Source: CAZIQY01 sp964541605 (GTDB lineage: Bacteria > Desulfobacterota > Syntrophia > Syntrophales > UBA2185). From it: a DNA stretch of 56,790 nucleotides. Of this stretch, positions 6,523-15,582 are shown piece by piece. Location: the NCBI GenBank assembly GCA_964541605.1, contig CAZIQY010000009.1, positions 1-56,790 of the forward strand, in the 5' to 3' direction. The number at the start of each line of letters is the position of its first letter. Position 1 is the stretch's first letter. Below the pieces are notes generated by a model. The model was not told the DNA's origin. It saw nothing but the letters and a program-made list of their open reading frames with translations, and ran no database searches. Both the position numbers and the translations under genes were made by a program.

Positions 6523-6556
6523 AACCCCTGACAGTGTTTTCAGTCTGTCAGGGGTT
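6523..6556 (-). terminator. Rho-independent terminator after the gamma carbonic anhydrase gene
   Basis: A perfect 12-bp stem, AACCCCTGACAG paired with CTGTCAGGGGTT, encloses a 10-nt loop. On the minus strand it is followed by a T-rich stretch (GTATTTTC). It separates the carbonic anhydrase gene from the LysE-queF unit. Confidence 0.8.
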
Positions 6557-6582
6557 GGTTATGCAAACGGATATTCGATCGC

Positions 6583-7197
6583 TTATTTGTTTACCTTCAG
6601 ATACTCCCTGGCAAGCGCCGTATTGACATGAACAACTCCCTTGTTCAATATCTTAAACGGGTAATTTTCCGTAATTACCGGAAGCTGATCGGCCTGTTCC
6701 TGCGTCTTGACAACGGAACCGGCAGGAACATAACGGCCATCAGGCACCTTGATGCCCATCAAAATGACGCCCGGTTCAATCACACATTTTTTTCCCACAA
6801 AGGATTTGAATACCAGGGACTTCATTCCCACAAAGGTATCATCCATTACAACCGCGGGCCCGTGGATCTGCACCTGATGGGCCAGAGATACCCGGTTACC
6901 AACATACACGGCATATTTTGCACCGTTGACCTCGAAGAGATTCTTTTCAACGGGTTTCCCGTTCATCTCCGTCTCGAGGGCATGGATCACGACTCCGTCC
7001 TGAACGTTGGACTGGTCCCCGACATACAGGGGCTGCCCCTCATCGCCACGGACGGATGCCATGGGAGAGACCATGATCTGCTTCCCCAGAATGACATTCC
7101 CGATCACGGCGGCAAGAGGATGGACATACGTCGTCGAATCGATAACCGGTTCAGACACCTTTGCGGAAAAATCCGTCACCACATTTTTTTCAATCAT
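6583..7197 (-). CDS. Gamma-class carbonic anhydrase, Cam type
   Basis: This 204-residue left-handed beta-helix protein interconverts carbon dioxide and bicarbonate. It shows the three metal-binding histidines H72 (VVIHALE), H107 (SLAHQ) and H112 (QIHGP). It also keeps the two catalytic glutamates of the archaeal Cam enzyme: E53 in RGDEGQP and E75 in HALETE, with the acidic loop most CamH proteins lack. There is no signal peptide, so it should be cytoplasmic, unlike Methanosarcina Cam. GGAGG precedes the ATG. It is the last gene of a minus-strand run after coaE and ends at a strong terminator. It may supply bicarbonate to carboxylases. Confidence 0.93.
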   Translation of the reverse strand: MIEKNVVTDFSAKVSEPVIDSTTYVHPLAAVIGNVILGKQIMVSPMASVRGDEGQPLYVGDQSNVQDGVVIHALETEMNGKPVEKNLFEVNGAKYAVYVGNRVSLAHQVQIHGPAVVMDDTFVGMKSLVFKSFVGKKCVIEPGVILMGIKVPDGRYVPAGSVVKTQEQADQLPVITENYPFKILNKGVVHVNTALAREYLKVNK

Positions 7198-7266
7198 ACC
7201 GTTTCCTCCAATTCCATCGAAATAAACACAAAAAAGGGACAGGCTGCTTTTAATCAGAGAAGACCT

Positions 7267-7887
7267 TCAGGAAAAGCACCCTGTTCCCTTTTTTTCTTTC
7301 AGTTCTTCCCATACCTCATGAACGGCGGCCCTGGTCTTTTCTATGGGGCCTCTGTTATCAATCACATAATCGGCATGAGGAATCTTGTCGGCTATGGGCA
7401 TCTGGGAAGCCAGTCTGGCGTTCGCATTTTCCCGACTGCACCCGTTTCTTTGCATCAGCCTCTGGATTTGGTCCTCGGGAGGAACATACACGAGTATCAC
7501 GCAATCGAGCAAATGCTTCATTCCCACTTCGAACAAAAGCGGAATGTCTGATACGACGATGGCCTGAGGGTTTATTTTATCAATATCCGCCAGCCTTCGA
7601 TTCCACTCTTCGAAAACAGCTGGATGCACGATCCGGTTGAGTTCCGCCAGTTTTTCCCTGTCGCGAAAGACAATCGCCCCCAATTTCTCCCGGTCGATCG
7701 TCCCGTCGTCGTTCAGGATATCCGACCCGAAATACGCAACAACGGCCTTCCAGCCGGGGCGTTCCGGTTCTTCCACAAAATGCGCCAACTCGTCCAGATC
7801 AATCAGGCAGGCACCTTCCTCCTGAAACATCCGGGCGACGGTTGATTTCCCGCTGGCAATACCTCCTGTCAAGCCTGCACGCAGCAT
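7267..7887 (-). CDS. coaE: Dephospho-CoA kinase
   Basis: CoaE phosphorylates dephospho-CoA, the last step of coenzyme A synthesis. The 206-residue protein begins MLRAGLTGGIASGKSTV, giving the P-loop GGIASGKS at residues 8-15. DLDELAH and DIPLLFE are further family motifs. The ATG at 7887 is chosen because the P-loop normally starts within ten residues; the frame stays open upstream but would overlap coaX. The gap to coaX is 4 nt, so the first and last CoA-pathway enzymes (CoaX and CoaE) are translationally coupled. Confidence 0.95.
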   Translation of the reverse strand: MLRAGLTGGIASGKSTVARMFQEEGACLIDLDELAHFVEEPERPGWKAVVAYFGSDILNDDGTIDREKLGAIVFRDREKLAELNRIVHPAVFEEWNRRLADIDKINPQAIVVSDIPLLFEVGMKHLLDCVILVYVPPEDQIQRLMQRNGCSRENANARLASQMPIADKIPHADYVIDNRGPIEKTRAAVHEVWEELKEKKGTGCFS

Positions 7888-7891
7888 GGGA

Positions 7892-8656
7892 TCAACTGTT
7901 TCTCTTATAGATGATTCGAAGGCCTTCCAATGTGAGCATGTCATCGACAACGTGGATGCTCTTCGTCTCTGATGCAATGATCTTCGCAAGCCCGCCCGTC
8001 GCGATGACCTTCGGATCCGATTTGACTTCCCCCTTTATCCGCTCAACAAGGCCGTCCACAAGACCTGCATACCCATACAGAATGCCCGCTTGCATACTGC
8101 TTACCGTATCCTTGCCGACGACCGTTTTCGGCCTGATGATTTCTATCCGCGGAAGCTTTGCCGCCTTCTGAAAAAGGGCCTCGCTGGATATCATGATCCC
8201 CGGGCAAATGCAGCCCCCCATGTATTCTCCCTTGGCCGATACATAATCGAAGGTCGTGGCCGTACCGAAATCGACAATGATGATGTCCCCCTTGTATCTT
8301 TCAAAAGCGGCTACGGCATTGACGATCCTGTCGGCACCCACTTCCCTCGGGTTGTCGTAATGAATCGGCATGCCCGTCTTGATTCCGGGACCGACAATCA
8401 TAGGCTTTATGTTGAAGTACTTTTTGCAGAGCGGTTCGAGAATATGGAGCATGGGAGGAACGACGCAGGAAATGATAATGGCCTTGATGGCTTTTGGGCT
8501 CACCTTGCTGTTTTTATAGAGGTTATATATCAGCATGCCGTATTCATCGACGGTGTGGTCTACGACGGTCCGGAGCCTCCAGTCGTGGACAAGATCATCG
8601 CCGTCGTATAAACCGAGCACCGTATTGGTGTTCCCCACATCAATGGCTAAAAGCAT
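7892..8656 (-). CDS. coaX: Type III pantothenate kinase
   Basis: CoaX makes 4'-phosphopantothenate, the first committed step of CoA synthesis. The 254-residue ASKHA-fold protein shows DVGNTNTVLG at residues 6-15, the GADRIVN motif and DFGTATTFDYV, all diagnostic. Type III enzymes are insensitive to CoA feedback and need a monovalent cation. It is followed after 4 nt by coaE. Between it and birA are 174 nt holding a partial palindromic repeat, so birA may or may not share the transcript. Confidence 0.95.
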   Translation of the reverse strand: MLLAIDVGNTNTVLGLYDGDDLVHDWRLRTVVDHTVDEYGMLIYNLYKNSKVSPKAIKAIIISCVVPPMLHILEPLCKKYFNIKPMIVGPGIKTGMPIHYDNPREVGADRIVNAVAAFERYKGDIIIVDFGTATTFDYVSAKGEYMGGCICPGIMISSEALFQKAAKLPRIEIIRPKTVVGKDTVSSMQAGILYGYAGLVDGLVERIKGEVKSDPKVIATGGLAKIIASETKSIHVVDDMLTLEGLRIIYKRNS

Positions 8657-8728
8657 CTTTCAACCCGGGAAATTGTATTATAGTTTTATTATTACCACGG
8701 CAATTAAACATATCAATTTTCATGCGGA

Positions 8729-8775
8729 TCCGGCATCCAGGTCAATTCTGGATTCCCGCTTTCGCGGGAACGACG
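8729..8775. repeat. Partial copy of the GGAATGACA-type palindromic repeat
   Basis: The hairpin ATTCCCGC-TTTC-GCGGGAA followed by CGACGG corresponds to one hairpin of the element at 5275-5355. A degenerate GCATCCAGGTCAATTCTGG precedes it. It lies in the 174-nt gap between birA and coaX. Confidence 0.5.
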
Positions 8776-8830
8776 GCTTTGAGATATATTATTGCCGGAG
8801 TAATAACATATCTCAGATGACGACGCACCG

Positions 8831-9625
8831 TCATTGCCTGATGAGAGTGGCATCGCCTGCCATGATTTTTTTTATGATTCCGTACTCATCCTCCAGAATC
8901 ATGGCGCCGGAGTCATCGATACCGTGCACTTCTCCCTTCCTGATATCTCCCTGAAAAACCACCTGAACCTGCCGGCCGACCATGGATGAGTATGCAAGCC
9001 ACGCTTCCCTGATGGGTTCAAAACCCATCTTGACCCAAGTACGGTACCATTTTTCAAAATAATCGTAAAATTCGACCGCGAAATCAAGGCGGGAAATATC
9101 TTTGCCTGTCTCCTCTTTCAGCGATGTGGCAATTTCCCGAAATGATTCGTCAAAATTTTCTTTCCTAATATTGATATTGATTCCGATCCCGACAATGACA
9201 AAATTAACCCACGGCCCTTTAGCGGCCTTCATTTCCGTAAGAATACCGCAGACTTTCCTTCCCCTGATCTGGACATCATTCGGCCATTTAAGCGTCACAT
9301 CGGAAGGGCAATATCGGGACAAAGTCTCGGCTGCGGCAACACCGGTCATCAAAGGGATCTGAGCAGTAGAAGCAGGGTCTGTCAGGGGTCTCAGAATGAT
9401 GGATGTATACAGATTGCATCGCGGGGGTGACTGCCATACCCTCTTCATGCGGCCTTTTCCCTTTGTCTGGAGGTCGGCTATCACGATCGTTCCTTCGGGA
9501 GCGCCATGAAGGGCTAAATTGAAGGCAATATCATTGGTCGATCCCGCTTCGTTGAAAAAACGTATTACGTTCCCTATGTACCTTCCTACAAGACGATCGG
9601 CTATTGCCTCCTTATTGAAATCCAT
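8831..9625 (-). CDS. birA: Biotin--[acetyl-CoA-carboxylase] ligase (class I, no DNA-binding domain)
   Basis: This 264-residue enzyme activates biotin as biotinyl-AMP and attaches it to carboxylase carrier proteins. Visible motifs are GSTNDIA, TKGKGRMKRVWQSPP (the biotinyl-AMP loop, usually GRGRxGR), LKWPNDVQI and VGIGININI. A C-terminal SH3-like domain follows. The usual N-terminal winged-helix repressor domain is absent, so it cannot act as a transcriptional regulator as E. coli BirA does. It lies between nadC and coaX in a cofactor-gene run. Confidence 0.93.
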   Translation of the reverse strand: MDFNKEAIADRLVGRYIGNVIRFFNEAGSTNDIAFNLALHGAPEGTIVIADLQTKGKGRMKRVWQSPPRCNLYTSIILRPLTDPASTAQIPLMTGVAAAETLSRYCPSDVTLKWPNDVQIRGRKVCGILTEMKAAKGPWVNFVIVGIGININIRKENFDESFREIATSLKEETGKDISRLDFAVEFYDYFEKWYRTWVKMGFEPIREAWLAYSSMVGRQVQVVFQGDIRKGEVHGIDDSGAMILEDEYGIIKKIMAGDATLIRQ

Positions 9626-9721
9626 ACAGCGCTACAGACCCCAGCAATAAACGTTAAAAACGATGAATCCCATCAATAGCGTGCGGGTTGAATATTTGCA
9701 TGAACCCGGACGCCTGCAGCA

Positions 9722-10555
9722 TCATTCAATCTTCAGAGAGATATCCGCTGCCGGCGCAGAATGGGTCAGCCTTCCCACAGATATGAAATCCACCCCTGTT
9801 TCTGCAATCTGTTTCACATTGGTTAAATTGACATTGCCGGAGGCTTCAAGGGGAACCCTGCCATTAACGAGGGAGACCGCCTTCTGCATCTCTTCGATGG
9901 TCATGTTGTCCAGCATGATCACGTCCGCTCCGGCGGATAGCGCCTCCTCAAGTTCATGCAGATTTTTAACCTCTATTTCAACCTTCAGGGTATGGGGAAT
10001 CCTGTCATGAACTCTGGCCAGCGCCCGTGAGATACCGCCCGCCGCCGCAATATGGTTGTCTTTAATGAGAACGCCGTCGCAGAGACCGAAACGATGGTTT
10101 GCCCCTCCTCCGATTCTCACAGCATACTTGTCCAGATATCTGAGTCCGGGAACGGTCTTTCGCGTGTCAAGGATCTTTGCATGCGTTCCTCTGACCTGAT
10201 CCACATACTGCCTTGTCAGCGTCGCAATTCCGCACATTCTCTGAAAAAAATTGAGGGCCACCCTTTCAGCGATCAGGATGCTGTGAAGAGGTCCGGATAC
10301 CGCGGCAAGAATTTCCCCTTTTACGGCACTCTGACCGTCCACGGAACCGCCGGTAAATTGAATCTGTCTGTCTATATAAAAAAAGGCCTCTCTGAACACA
10401 TCGATTCCCGCCACCACGATCTCAGATTTTGCCAGGGCGCTGGCAGCACCGGTCTCTTCGCCTGTCAGGACAGCGGTTGTTGTAATATCCCCGAAACCGA
10501 TATCTTCCTTAAAGGCAGATCGCAGGAGTTTACGCACGATACGTCTATCGAGCAT
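9722..10555 (-). CDS. nadC: Nicotinate-nucleotide pyrophosphorylase (carboxylating)
   Basis: NadC converts quinolinate and PRPP to nicotinate mononucleotide in de novo NAD synthesis. The 277-residue protein shows FKEDIGFGDITT near the N-terminus, RTHAKILDTRKTVPGLR-like residues in the middle (DTRKTVPGLR), GGGANHRFGLCDGVLIKDNH and IEVEVKN-like IEIEVKNLHE. The start ATG lies 4 nt after the valS stop without its own good Shine-Dalgarno sequence, which points to translational coupling. nadA and nadB are not in the window. Confidence 0.95.
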   Translation of the reverse strand: MLDRRIVRKLLRSAFKEDIGFGDITTTAVLTGEETGAASALAKSEIVVAGIDVFREAFFYIDRQIQFTGGSVDGQSAVKGEILAAVSGPLHSILIAERVALNFFQRMCGIATLTRQYVDQVRGTHAKILDTRKTVPGLRYLDKYAVRIGGGANHRFGLCDGVLIKDNHIAAAGGISRALARVHDRIPHTLKVEIEVKNLHELEEALSAGADVIMLDNMTIEEMQKAVSLVNGRVPLEASGNVNLTNVKQIAETGVDFISVGRLTHSAPAADISLKIE

Positions 10556-10559
10556 GATC

Positions 10560-13217
10560 TTACAAATCCGTTTCCTGGAGTCTTTTCAGGGCCGTCTCCA
10601 GAACGACATGTTTTTCTTTTATGGCCCTGAATTTTTCCTCCTCTTTTTCAATAACCGGCTTTGAAGCTTTGGCCATGAAATCACGATTCGCCAGTTTTCT
10701 TGAAACAAACGTCAAATCCTTCATCACTCTGGCCATCTCTTTATCAAGTCTGGATCTTTCTCCGGCAATATCCATCATCCCTTCCAGCAGTACAAACACT
10801 TTTATCGACCCGTTAACGCCCGTGGCCGCATTCTTTGGTTCTTCCGTACTGCCTTTGATGTTCAATGTCTCAAGATTGGCCAGATTGACAATATGGTCTC
10901 TCCCTGCCGTTATGGTTGTGTTGGCATCTTCTTCCGGAGCCGAAATCAGGACCCGTAACTTTTTCGATGGCGCGATGTTCATTTCTCCCCGAATATTCCT
11001 CACGCTGGTCACAACATCCATGATGACACGCATTTGTTTCTCCGCCTGGATGTCCTGAAGAGAATCATCCTCCGCAGGGAATTCGCTGACCATGATGGAG
11101 CTTCCATCGTTAATCAGTGTCTGCCATATTTCTTCCGTAACAAATGGCATGAAGGGATGAAGCAATTGAAGCGACGTTTTTAAAACCGCAAAAAGTGTTT
11201 GCTGGGTGGCGCGCCTCTGTGCCGCGTCTCCTTTCCCATAGAGGGTGGGTTTGATCAATTCAAGGTACCAGTCGCAGAACTCATGCCAGATGAATTGATA
11301 AATGTGAGCCGCGGCCTCGTTAAACCGGTACTCATCAAGGGCTGCTGCCACTTCTGCAACGGTCCTGTTGAGCTGATGTTTGATCCAGCGGTCAGGCAGA
11401 GACGCCCCGTTTTTTTCAAAAGGAACATCTCTCGAATAATCCTGGAGGTTCATCAGCGAAAACCGGGTTGCATTCCATATCTTGTTGACAAAATACTTAT
11501 AACCCTCAATCCGCTCTTCGGACATCTTCACATCCCTGCCCTGGGCGGTGAATGCCGCGAGGGTAAACCTGAAGGCATCTGTTCCATATTTATCAATCAT
11601 TTCAATCGGATCGATGATGTTCCCCTTGGATTTACTCATCTTCTCCCCCTTCTCATCACGAACGAGAGCATGGAGGTACACATCCTTGAAGGGGACTTCC
11701 TTCATCGCATAAAGACCCATCATCATCATTCTGGCAACCCAGAAGAATAGAATATCGAATCCTGTAACGAGAAGAGACGTGGGATAAAACGTCTTCAGGG
11801 CTTTCGTCCGTTCCGGCCAGCCAAGGGTTGAAAAAGGCCAGAGAGCGGAACTGAACCATGTATCCAGAACGTCTTCTTCCTGTCTGAGTATGGAGTTGCC
11901 GCACTCAGGGCATGAATCCGGATCTTTTGTGGAAACGATCATTTTCCCGCAACTGTCACAATACCAGACAGGGATTCGATGGCCCCACCAGATCTGCCTT
12001 GAAATGCACCAGTCCCTGATATTATTCATCCAGTCAAAATAGGTGCCTTCCCATGTGGACGGCAGAATTTTTGTTTTGCCTTTGACAACTGCAGCTATTG
12101 CCGTTTTTGCCAAAGGCTTTATCTTTACAAACCATTGCCGTGACACCGCAGGTTCGATATGGGTCTTGCACCGATAACATTGCCCGACATTATGGACATA
12201 GGGTTCTCTGCCAACCAGGTAGCCGCCGGCTTCCAGATCCCTGACTACATTTTCCCGGCCGGCATAGCGATCCTGTCCCTGGTAGACGCCGCCGTTTTCA
12301 TTAATAACGGCGCTGCCGTCCAGGATCCTGATGATTTCGAGATCATGTCTCTCGGCCACGGTAAAATCATTGGGATCATGAGCGGGTGTGATTTTTACCG
12401 CCCCGGAACCGAATTCTATACTTACATAATGATCGGCAATGACGGGTATCCTGCGATTCATAAGAGGAAGGATGACCGATCTTCCTACCTTGTCTTTATA
12501 ACGTGCGTCATCCGGGTTGACGGCTACCGCCGTATCGCCCAGCATGGTTTCCGGACGAGTGGTGGCCACTACCATTTCTCCGTTCCCTTCAGCAAAGGGA
12601 TACCGGATATGCCACAGGAAGCCCTGTTCTTCCTTATATTCCACCTCCAGATCCGATATAGCCGTATGGCAGCGGGGGCACCAGTTAACGATGTAATCGC
12701 CCTGATAGACCAGTCCCCCGTTATACAGGCGTACAAATACCTCCCGGACAGCCCTGGACAGATTTTCGTCCATGGTGAAGCATTCCCTGGACCAGTCGCA
12801 GGAACACCCGAGACGCTTGAGCTGGTTTGTGATCACCCCGCCGTACTTTTCTTTCCATTCCCACACCCGTTCGATGAACCGTTCCCGTCCAAGGTCATGC
12901 CGGGTAACCCCTTCCTTTGCCAGTTCCTGCTCCACGACATTTTGTGTCGCAATTCCCGCATGGTCGGTTCCGGGCATCCAGAGAGCGTTAAAGCCCTGCA
13001 TCCTTTTGTATCTGATGATCACGTCCTGCAGGGTATTGTTCAGGGCATGACCCATATGGAGCATCCCCGTAACATTGGGGGGTGGAATCACGATGGAAAA
13101 CGGTTTCTTGGAACTCGTATCTTCCGCTCTGAAAAAACCGTTATCAAGCCAGTACCGGTACCACTTCGCCTCCGATTCGTGAGGCTCATAAACCTTGCTC
13201 AATGACATTTCAGCCAT
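10560..13217 (-). CDS. valS: Valyl-tRNA synthetase
   Basis: ValS charges tRNA-Val. The 885-residue protein is a complete bacterial-type class Ia synthetase. It has the HIGH-type motif PPPNVTGMLHMGHALN near residue 50, the editing domain (TTRPETMLGDTAVAVNP), a zinc-ribbon-like CDSCGKM/CPECGN pair, the KMSKS loop GEKMSKSKGN, and the C-terminal coiled coil (ERSRLDKEMARVMKDL) typical of ValS. GGAG lies 8 nt before the ATG. It follows the SLH lipoprotein gene by 12 nt and precedes nadC by 4 nt. Confidence 0.97.
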   Translation of the reverse strand: MAEMSLSKVYEPHESEAKWYRYWLDNGFFRAEDTSSKKPFSIVIPPPNVTGMLHMGHALNNTLQDVIIRYKRMQGFNALWMPGTDHAGIATQNVVEQELAKEGVTRHDLGRERFIERVWEWKEKYGGVITNQLKRLGCSCDWSRECFTMDENLSRAVREVFVRLYNGGLVYQGDYIVNWCPRCHTAISDLEVEYKEEQGFLWHIRYPFAEGNGEMVVATTRPETMLGDTAVAVNPDDARYKDKVGRSVILPLMNRRIPVIADHYVSIEFGSGAVKITPAHDPNDFTVAERHDLEIIRILDGSAVINENGGVYQGQDRYAGRENVVRDLEAGGYLVGREPYVHNVGQCYRCKTHIEPAVSRQWFVKIKPLAKTAIAAVVKGKTKILPSTWEGTYFDWMNNIRDWCISRQIWWGHRIPVWYCDSCGKMIVSTKDPDSCPECGNSILRQEEDVLDTWFSSALWPFSTLGWPERTKALKTFYPTSLLVTGFDILFFWVARMMMMGLYAMKEVPFKDVYLHALVRDEKGEKMSKSKGNIIDPIEMIDKYGTDAFRFTLAAFTAQGRDVKMSEERIEGYKYFVNKIWNATRFSLMNLQDYSRDVPFEKNGASLPDRWIKHQLNRTVAEVAAALDEYRFNEAAAHIYQFIWHEFCDWYLELIKPTLYGKGDAAQRRATQQTLFAVLKTSLQLLHPFMPFVTEEIWQTLINDGSSIMVSEFPAEDDSLQDIQAEKQMRVIMDVVTSVRNIRGEMNIAPSKKLRVLISAPEEDANTTITAGRDHIVNLANLETLNIKGSTEEPKNAATGVNGSIKVFVLLEGMMDIAGERSRLDKEMARVMKDLTFVSRKLANRDFMAKASKPVIEKEEEKFRAIKEKHVVLETALKRLQETDL

Positions 13218-13229
13218 TACATGACTCCA

Positions 13230-14438
13230 TTAGAAAAACTTCAGCTCTTCCTTTATCTTCCTGATAATCAGGAGGGCATCCACGCCGGGGACAGGTCCCA
13301 TGGCGCCGAACTCACCGGAGGTCAGGTCCTTCGCCTGCATGATACCCCGCGACGTCACCACCATAACGGCGTTGAAGTAAGGTAAATCGGACCTTAAATC
13401 GGGGAAAGGCGATGTGCTTCCGATAAATTTTGTCGCCAGGGCGTTGTCGCCCGAGACCTTGATGAGGATGTCTTCAATCATCATCGCATACGTTGCCCGA
13501 TCCACATAGTCGTTCGGACGGAAGGTTCCATCAGAATATTTCTCCAGCCCGCGGACCCCTATCTGCATAATAGCTTCGATGTCCGCCTTTAAAGGGTGGG
13601 TGGCAATATCCGTTGCCGACGCTGCCGTTTTTCCCCCCGCTGCTTTGGCTTTCTCGGGATCTTTAAAACCTGTATCAAATGTTTTAGGAGTTCTTTTCTT
13701 ATAAAGAACATCTATTTTCATCTCTTCCATAAACAGGGCGGCTGCGTCCGCTCTTGTGATGCGCTCCACAAAAGCTATTTGCTTTCCCGTTATCGTCCCG
13801 GGCATGGCCCTCTGAATCTTCTGGACCAGTTTCCATTGATTGTCCGCTTCATTGACATAGTCGCCTTTCAGATCGAGAACTTTTGAAAACATCTGCCCCG
13901 CCTGAGAGAGATCCAGCGCCGTCATGTAACACAATCCCATGAAATAATAAGCGGAAGCGGCTTTCGGATCTATAAAGATGGCCTTATCAAATTCCCCTTT
14001 GGATATATCCAGCCAATCCTTGTCCACGTTCTTGCACACGACGCCCACTTTCATACATTCGGCATGGCTCATGGTGTTGACCCGAATGTATCCGACATGG
14101 ACAAATACCTTCTCATCGTTTGCGTCCGCATATTTCCAAGCCTTATCCATGGCGTCGATGGCGCCTTTGTAATCTTTCTGATAGGCTTTGACGAGGCCTG
14201 TTCCCGCGTAGGCCTTTGAATATTTTGGGCTCAGTTGAATAGCGAGTTCAAATTCCCTCTGAGCATCCGAGTATTTCTCCTGATCCAACAATTTCATACC
14301 CGTACTGAAGTGATGCTCGGGTGTGTCCAACTGGCTTACCGGCGGTCTTGCTTTAGGCCCACAGGATATAATCAGAATCCCCACACTGATCACAACAAGC
14401 AGCATCAATAGATTTCGGCATTTTAATCGGCGAATCAT
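13230..14438 (-). CDS. Lipoprotein with TPR repeats and SLH domains
   Basis: The protein of about 402 residues starts with a lipoprotein signal peptide ending in ISCGPK (Cys about 27). TPR repeats follow (HHFSTGMKLLDQEKYSDAQ, FELAIQLSPKYSKAYAG, FDKAIFIDPKAASAYYFMG). The C-terminal half holds three S-layer-homology-like segments, such as ITRADAAALF, YSDGTFRPNDYVDRATYA and FPDLRSDLPYFNAV. SLH domains bind cell-wall polymers, so it may tether the outer membrane or a TPR-bound partner to the wall. The start is fixed by AGGAGAG upstream; a longer frame is rejected. It lies 12 nt before valS. No more specific function is visible. Confidence 0.85.
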   Translation of the reverse strand: MIRRLKCRNLLMLLVVISVGILIISCGPKARPPVSQLDTPEHHFSTGMKLLDQEKYSDAQREFELAIQLSPKYSKAYAGTGLVKAYQKDYKGAIDAMDKAWKYADANDEKVFVHVGYIRVNTMSHAECMKVGVVCKNVDKDWLDISKGEFDKAIFIDPKAASAYYFMGLCYMTALDLSQAGQMFSKVLDLKGDYVNEADNQWKLVQKIQRAMPGTITGKQIAFVERITRADAAALFMEEMKIDVLYKKRTPKTFDTGFKDPEKAKAAGGKTAASATDIATHPLKADIEAIMQIGVRGLEKYSDGTFRPNDYVDRATYAMMIEDILIKVSGDNALATKFIGSTSPFPDLRSDLPYFNAVMVVTSRGIMQAKDLTSGEFGAMGPVPGVDALLIIRKIKEELKFF

Positions 14439-14633
14439 AATTCTCTCCTTTCTTGAAAAACGTTTAAACAAATAAGCGGGACGAGCTTTCGACACCCGCG
14501 CTTGCTGACATAAAACTACTTTGGCAAGGTATATTCATACTATCTCTAAGTCAAGAAATTTCACAAACGGGCCGATCCTGCAACGTGAAGACGAGAAGCT
14601 CCAACCCGGAAGAAATCCGGTCATCAGAATCGT

Positions 14634-15566
14634 TCATCGGGAGAGGAACGACTTGATTCGCTGTATGGCAACGGCGATATCGTAAGGAGAATGCCATTCA
14701 ATTTCCCTGTCCGATCCGAACCAGGTCATTTGACGTTTCGCATAGTGTTTTGTATCGCGCTTCATCATCCCGATCGCTTCGTCCAGCCGATGTGTTCCTT
14801 TTATAAAACCGACCATGTGTTTATAACCCAGTGAGCGCATCGATTTCAGGTTCTCGTGATACCCTCTCTCAAGGAGCATCATTACTTCCTCAATGAATCC
14901 CTCCCGGATCATTTTATCCGTTCTCTGATCGATTCTGTCGTATAGAAGATTACGATCCATCAATAGTCCGATTTTGAGACACTCATAGCTGATATCGCCA
15001 AAACCGTGTTTTCTTTGCTTGCTTGTGATGGACTCACCGGTCAGTTCCAGGACTTCAAGAGCCCGGATGATTCTGACCGTATCATTTGCATCGATTCTAA
15101 CAGCAGCCTCTTCGTCTTTTTCCTTCAGCTTGTCATACAGATAGGCCTTCCCATGACATTGCAACTCCTGCCGGTAAAAATCCCTCAGAGTCTCATCGGC
15201 GCCGGGGCCCCTGAAAAGACCCCCCAGTAAGGCTTTGATATACAATCCCGTTCCGCCCACAACAAAAACGGGTTTCTCTTCGGAATGCAGTGTCCCAATG
15301 ATTTCTCCAGCCATGCGGTTAAACATGGCTGCACTGAACGATTCATCCGGATCAACAACGTCGATCAGATGGTGCCTGACCCGGGTTCTTTCCTCTACGG
15401 ACGGTTTTGCCGTCCCGATATCCATCATGCGATAGACCTGCATCGAGTCTGCGCTGATGATCTCGCCACCCCACTCTGAAGCCAGCATGATCGCCGTTTC
15501 CGTTTTTCCCACCCCTGTCGGGCCGAGGACGGCAATCAGTCGTGGTTTACATTCCGGGTTTGTCAT
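14634..15566 (-). CDS. miaA: tRNA dimethylallyltransferase
   Basis: MiaA transfers dimethylallyl to A37 of tRNAs that read UNN codons. The 310-residue protein has the P-loop GPTGVGKTETA at residues 15-25, the DSMQVYR motif, and PVFVVGGTGLYIKALL. Towards the C-terminus RSLGYKHMVGF and TKHYAKRQMTWF are family signatures. It lies 16 nt after mutL on the same strand, the same mutL-miaA order seen in many proteobacteria. Confidence 0.96.
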   Translation of the reverse strand: MTNPECKPRLIAVLGPTGVGKTETAIMLASEWGGEIISADSMQVYRMMDIGTAKPSVEERTRVRHHLIDVVDPDESFSAAMFNRMAGEIIGTLHSEEKPVFVVGGTGLYIKALLGGLFRGPGADETLRDFYRQELQCHGKAYLYDKLKEKDEEAAVRIDANDTVRIIRALEVLELTGESITSKQRKHGFGDISYECLKIGLLMDRNLLYDRIDQRTDKMIREGFIEEVMMLLERGYHENLKSMRSLGYKHMVGFIKGTHRLDEAIGMMKRDTKHYAKRQMTWFGSDREIEWHSPYDIAVAIQRIKSFLSR

Positions 15567-15582
15567 TCAAAACAGCACCGTT

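Noticed and set aside
6628..7551. 307-codon plus-strand open frame
   Set aside because: It lies opposite the gamma carbonic anhydrase and coaE genes, has no ribosome binding site or family likeness, and is a shadow of those genes.
12159..13205. 348-codon plus-strand open frame
   Set aside because: It is the antisense of valS, whose motifs and length are complete; the frame has no recognisable domain.
14580..14630. CCGGA-N5-TCCGG hairpin after miaA
   Set aside because: The stem is only five pairs and no T run follows, so a terminator cannot be supported.
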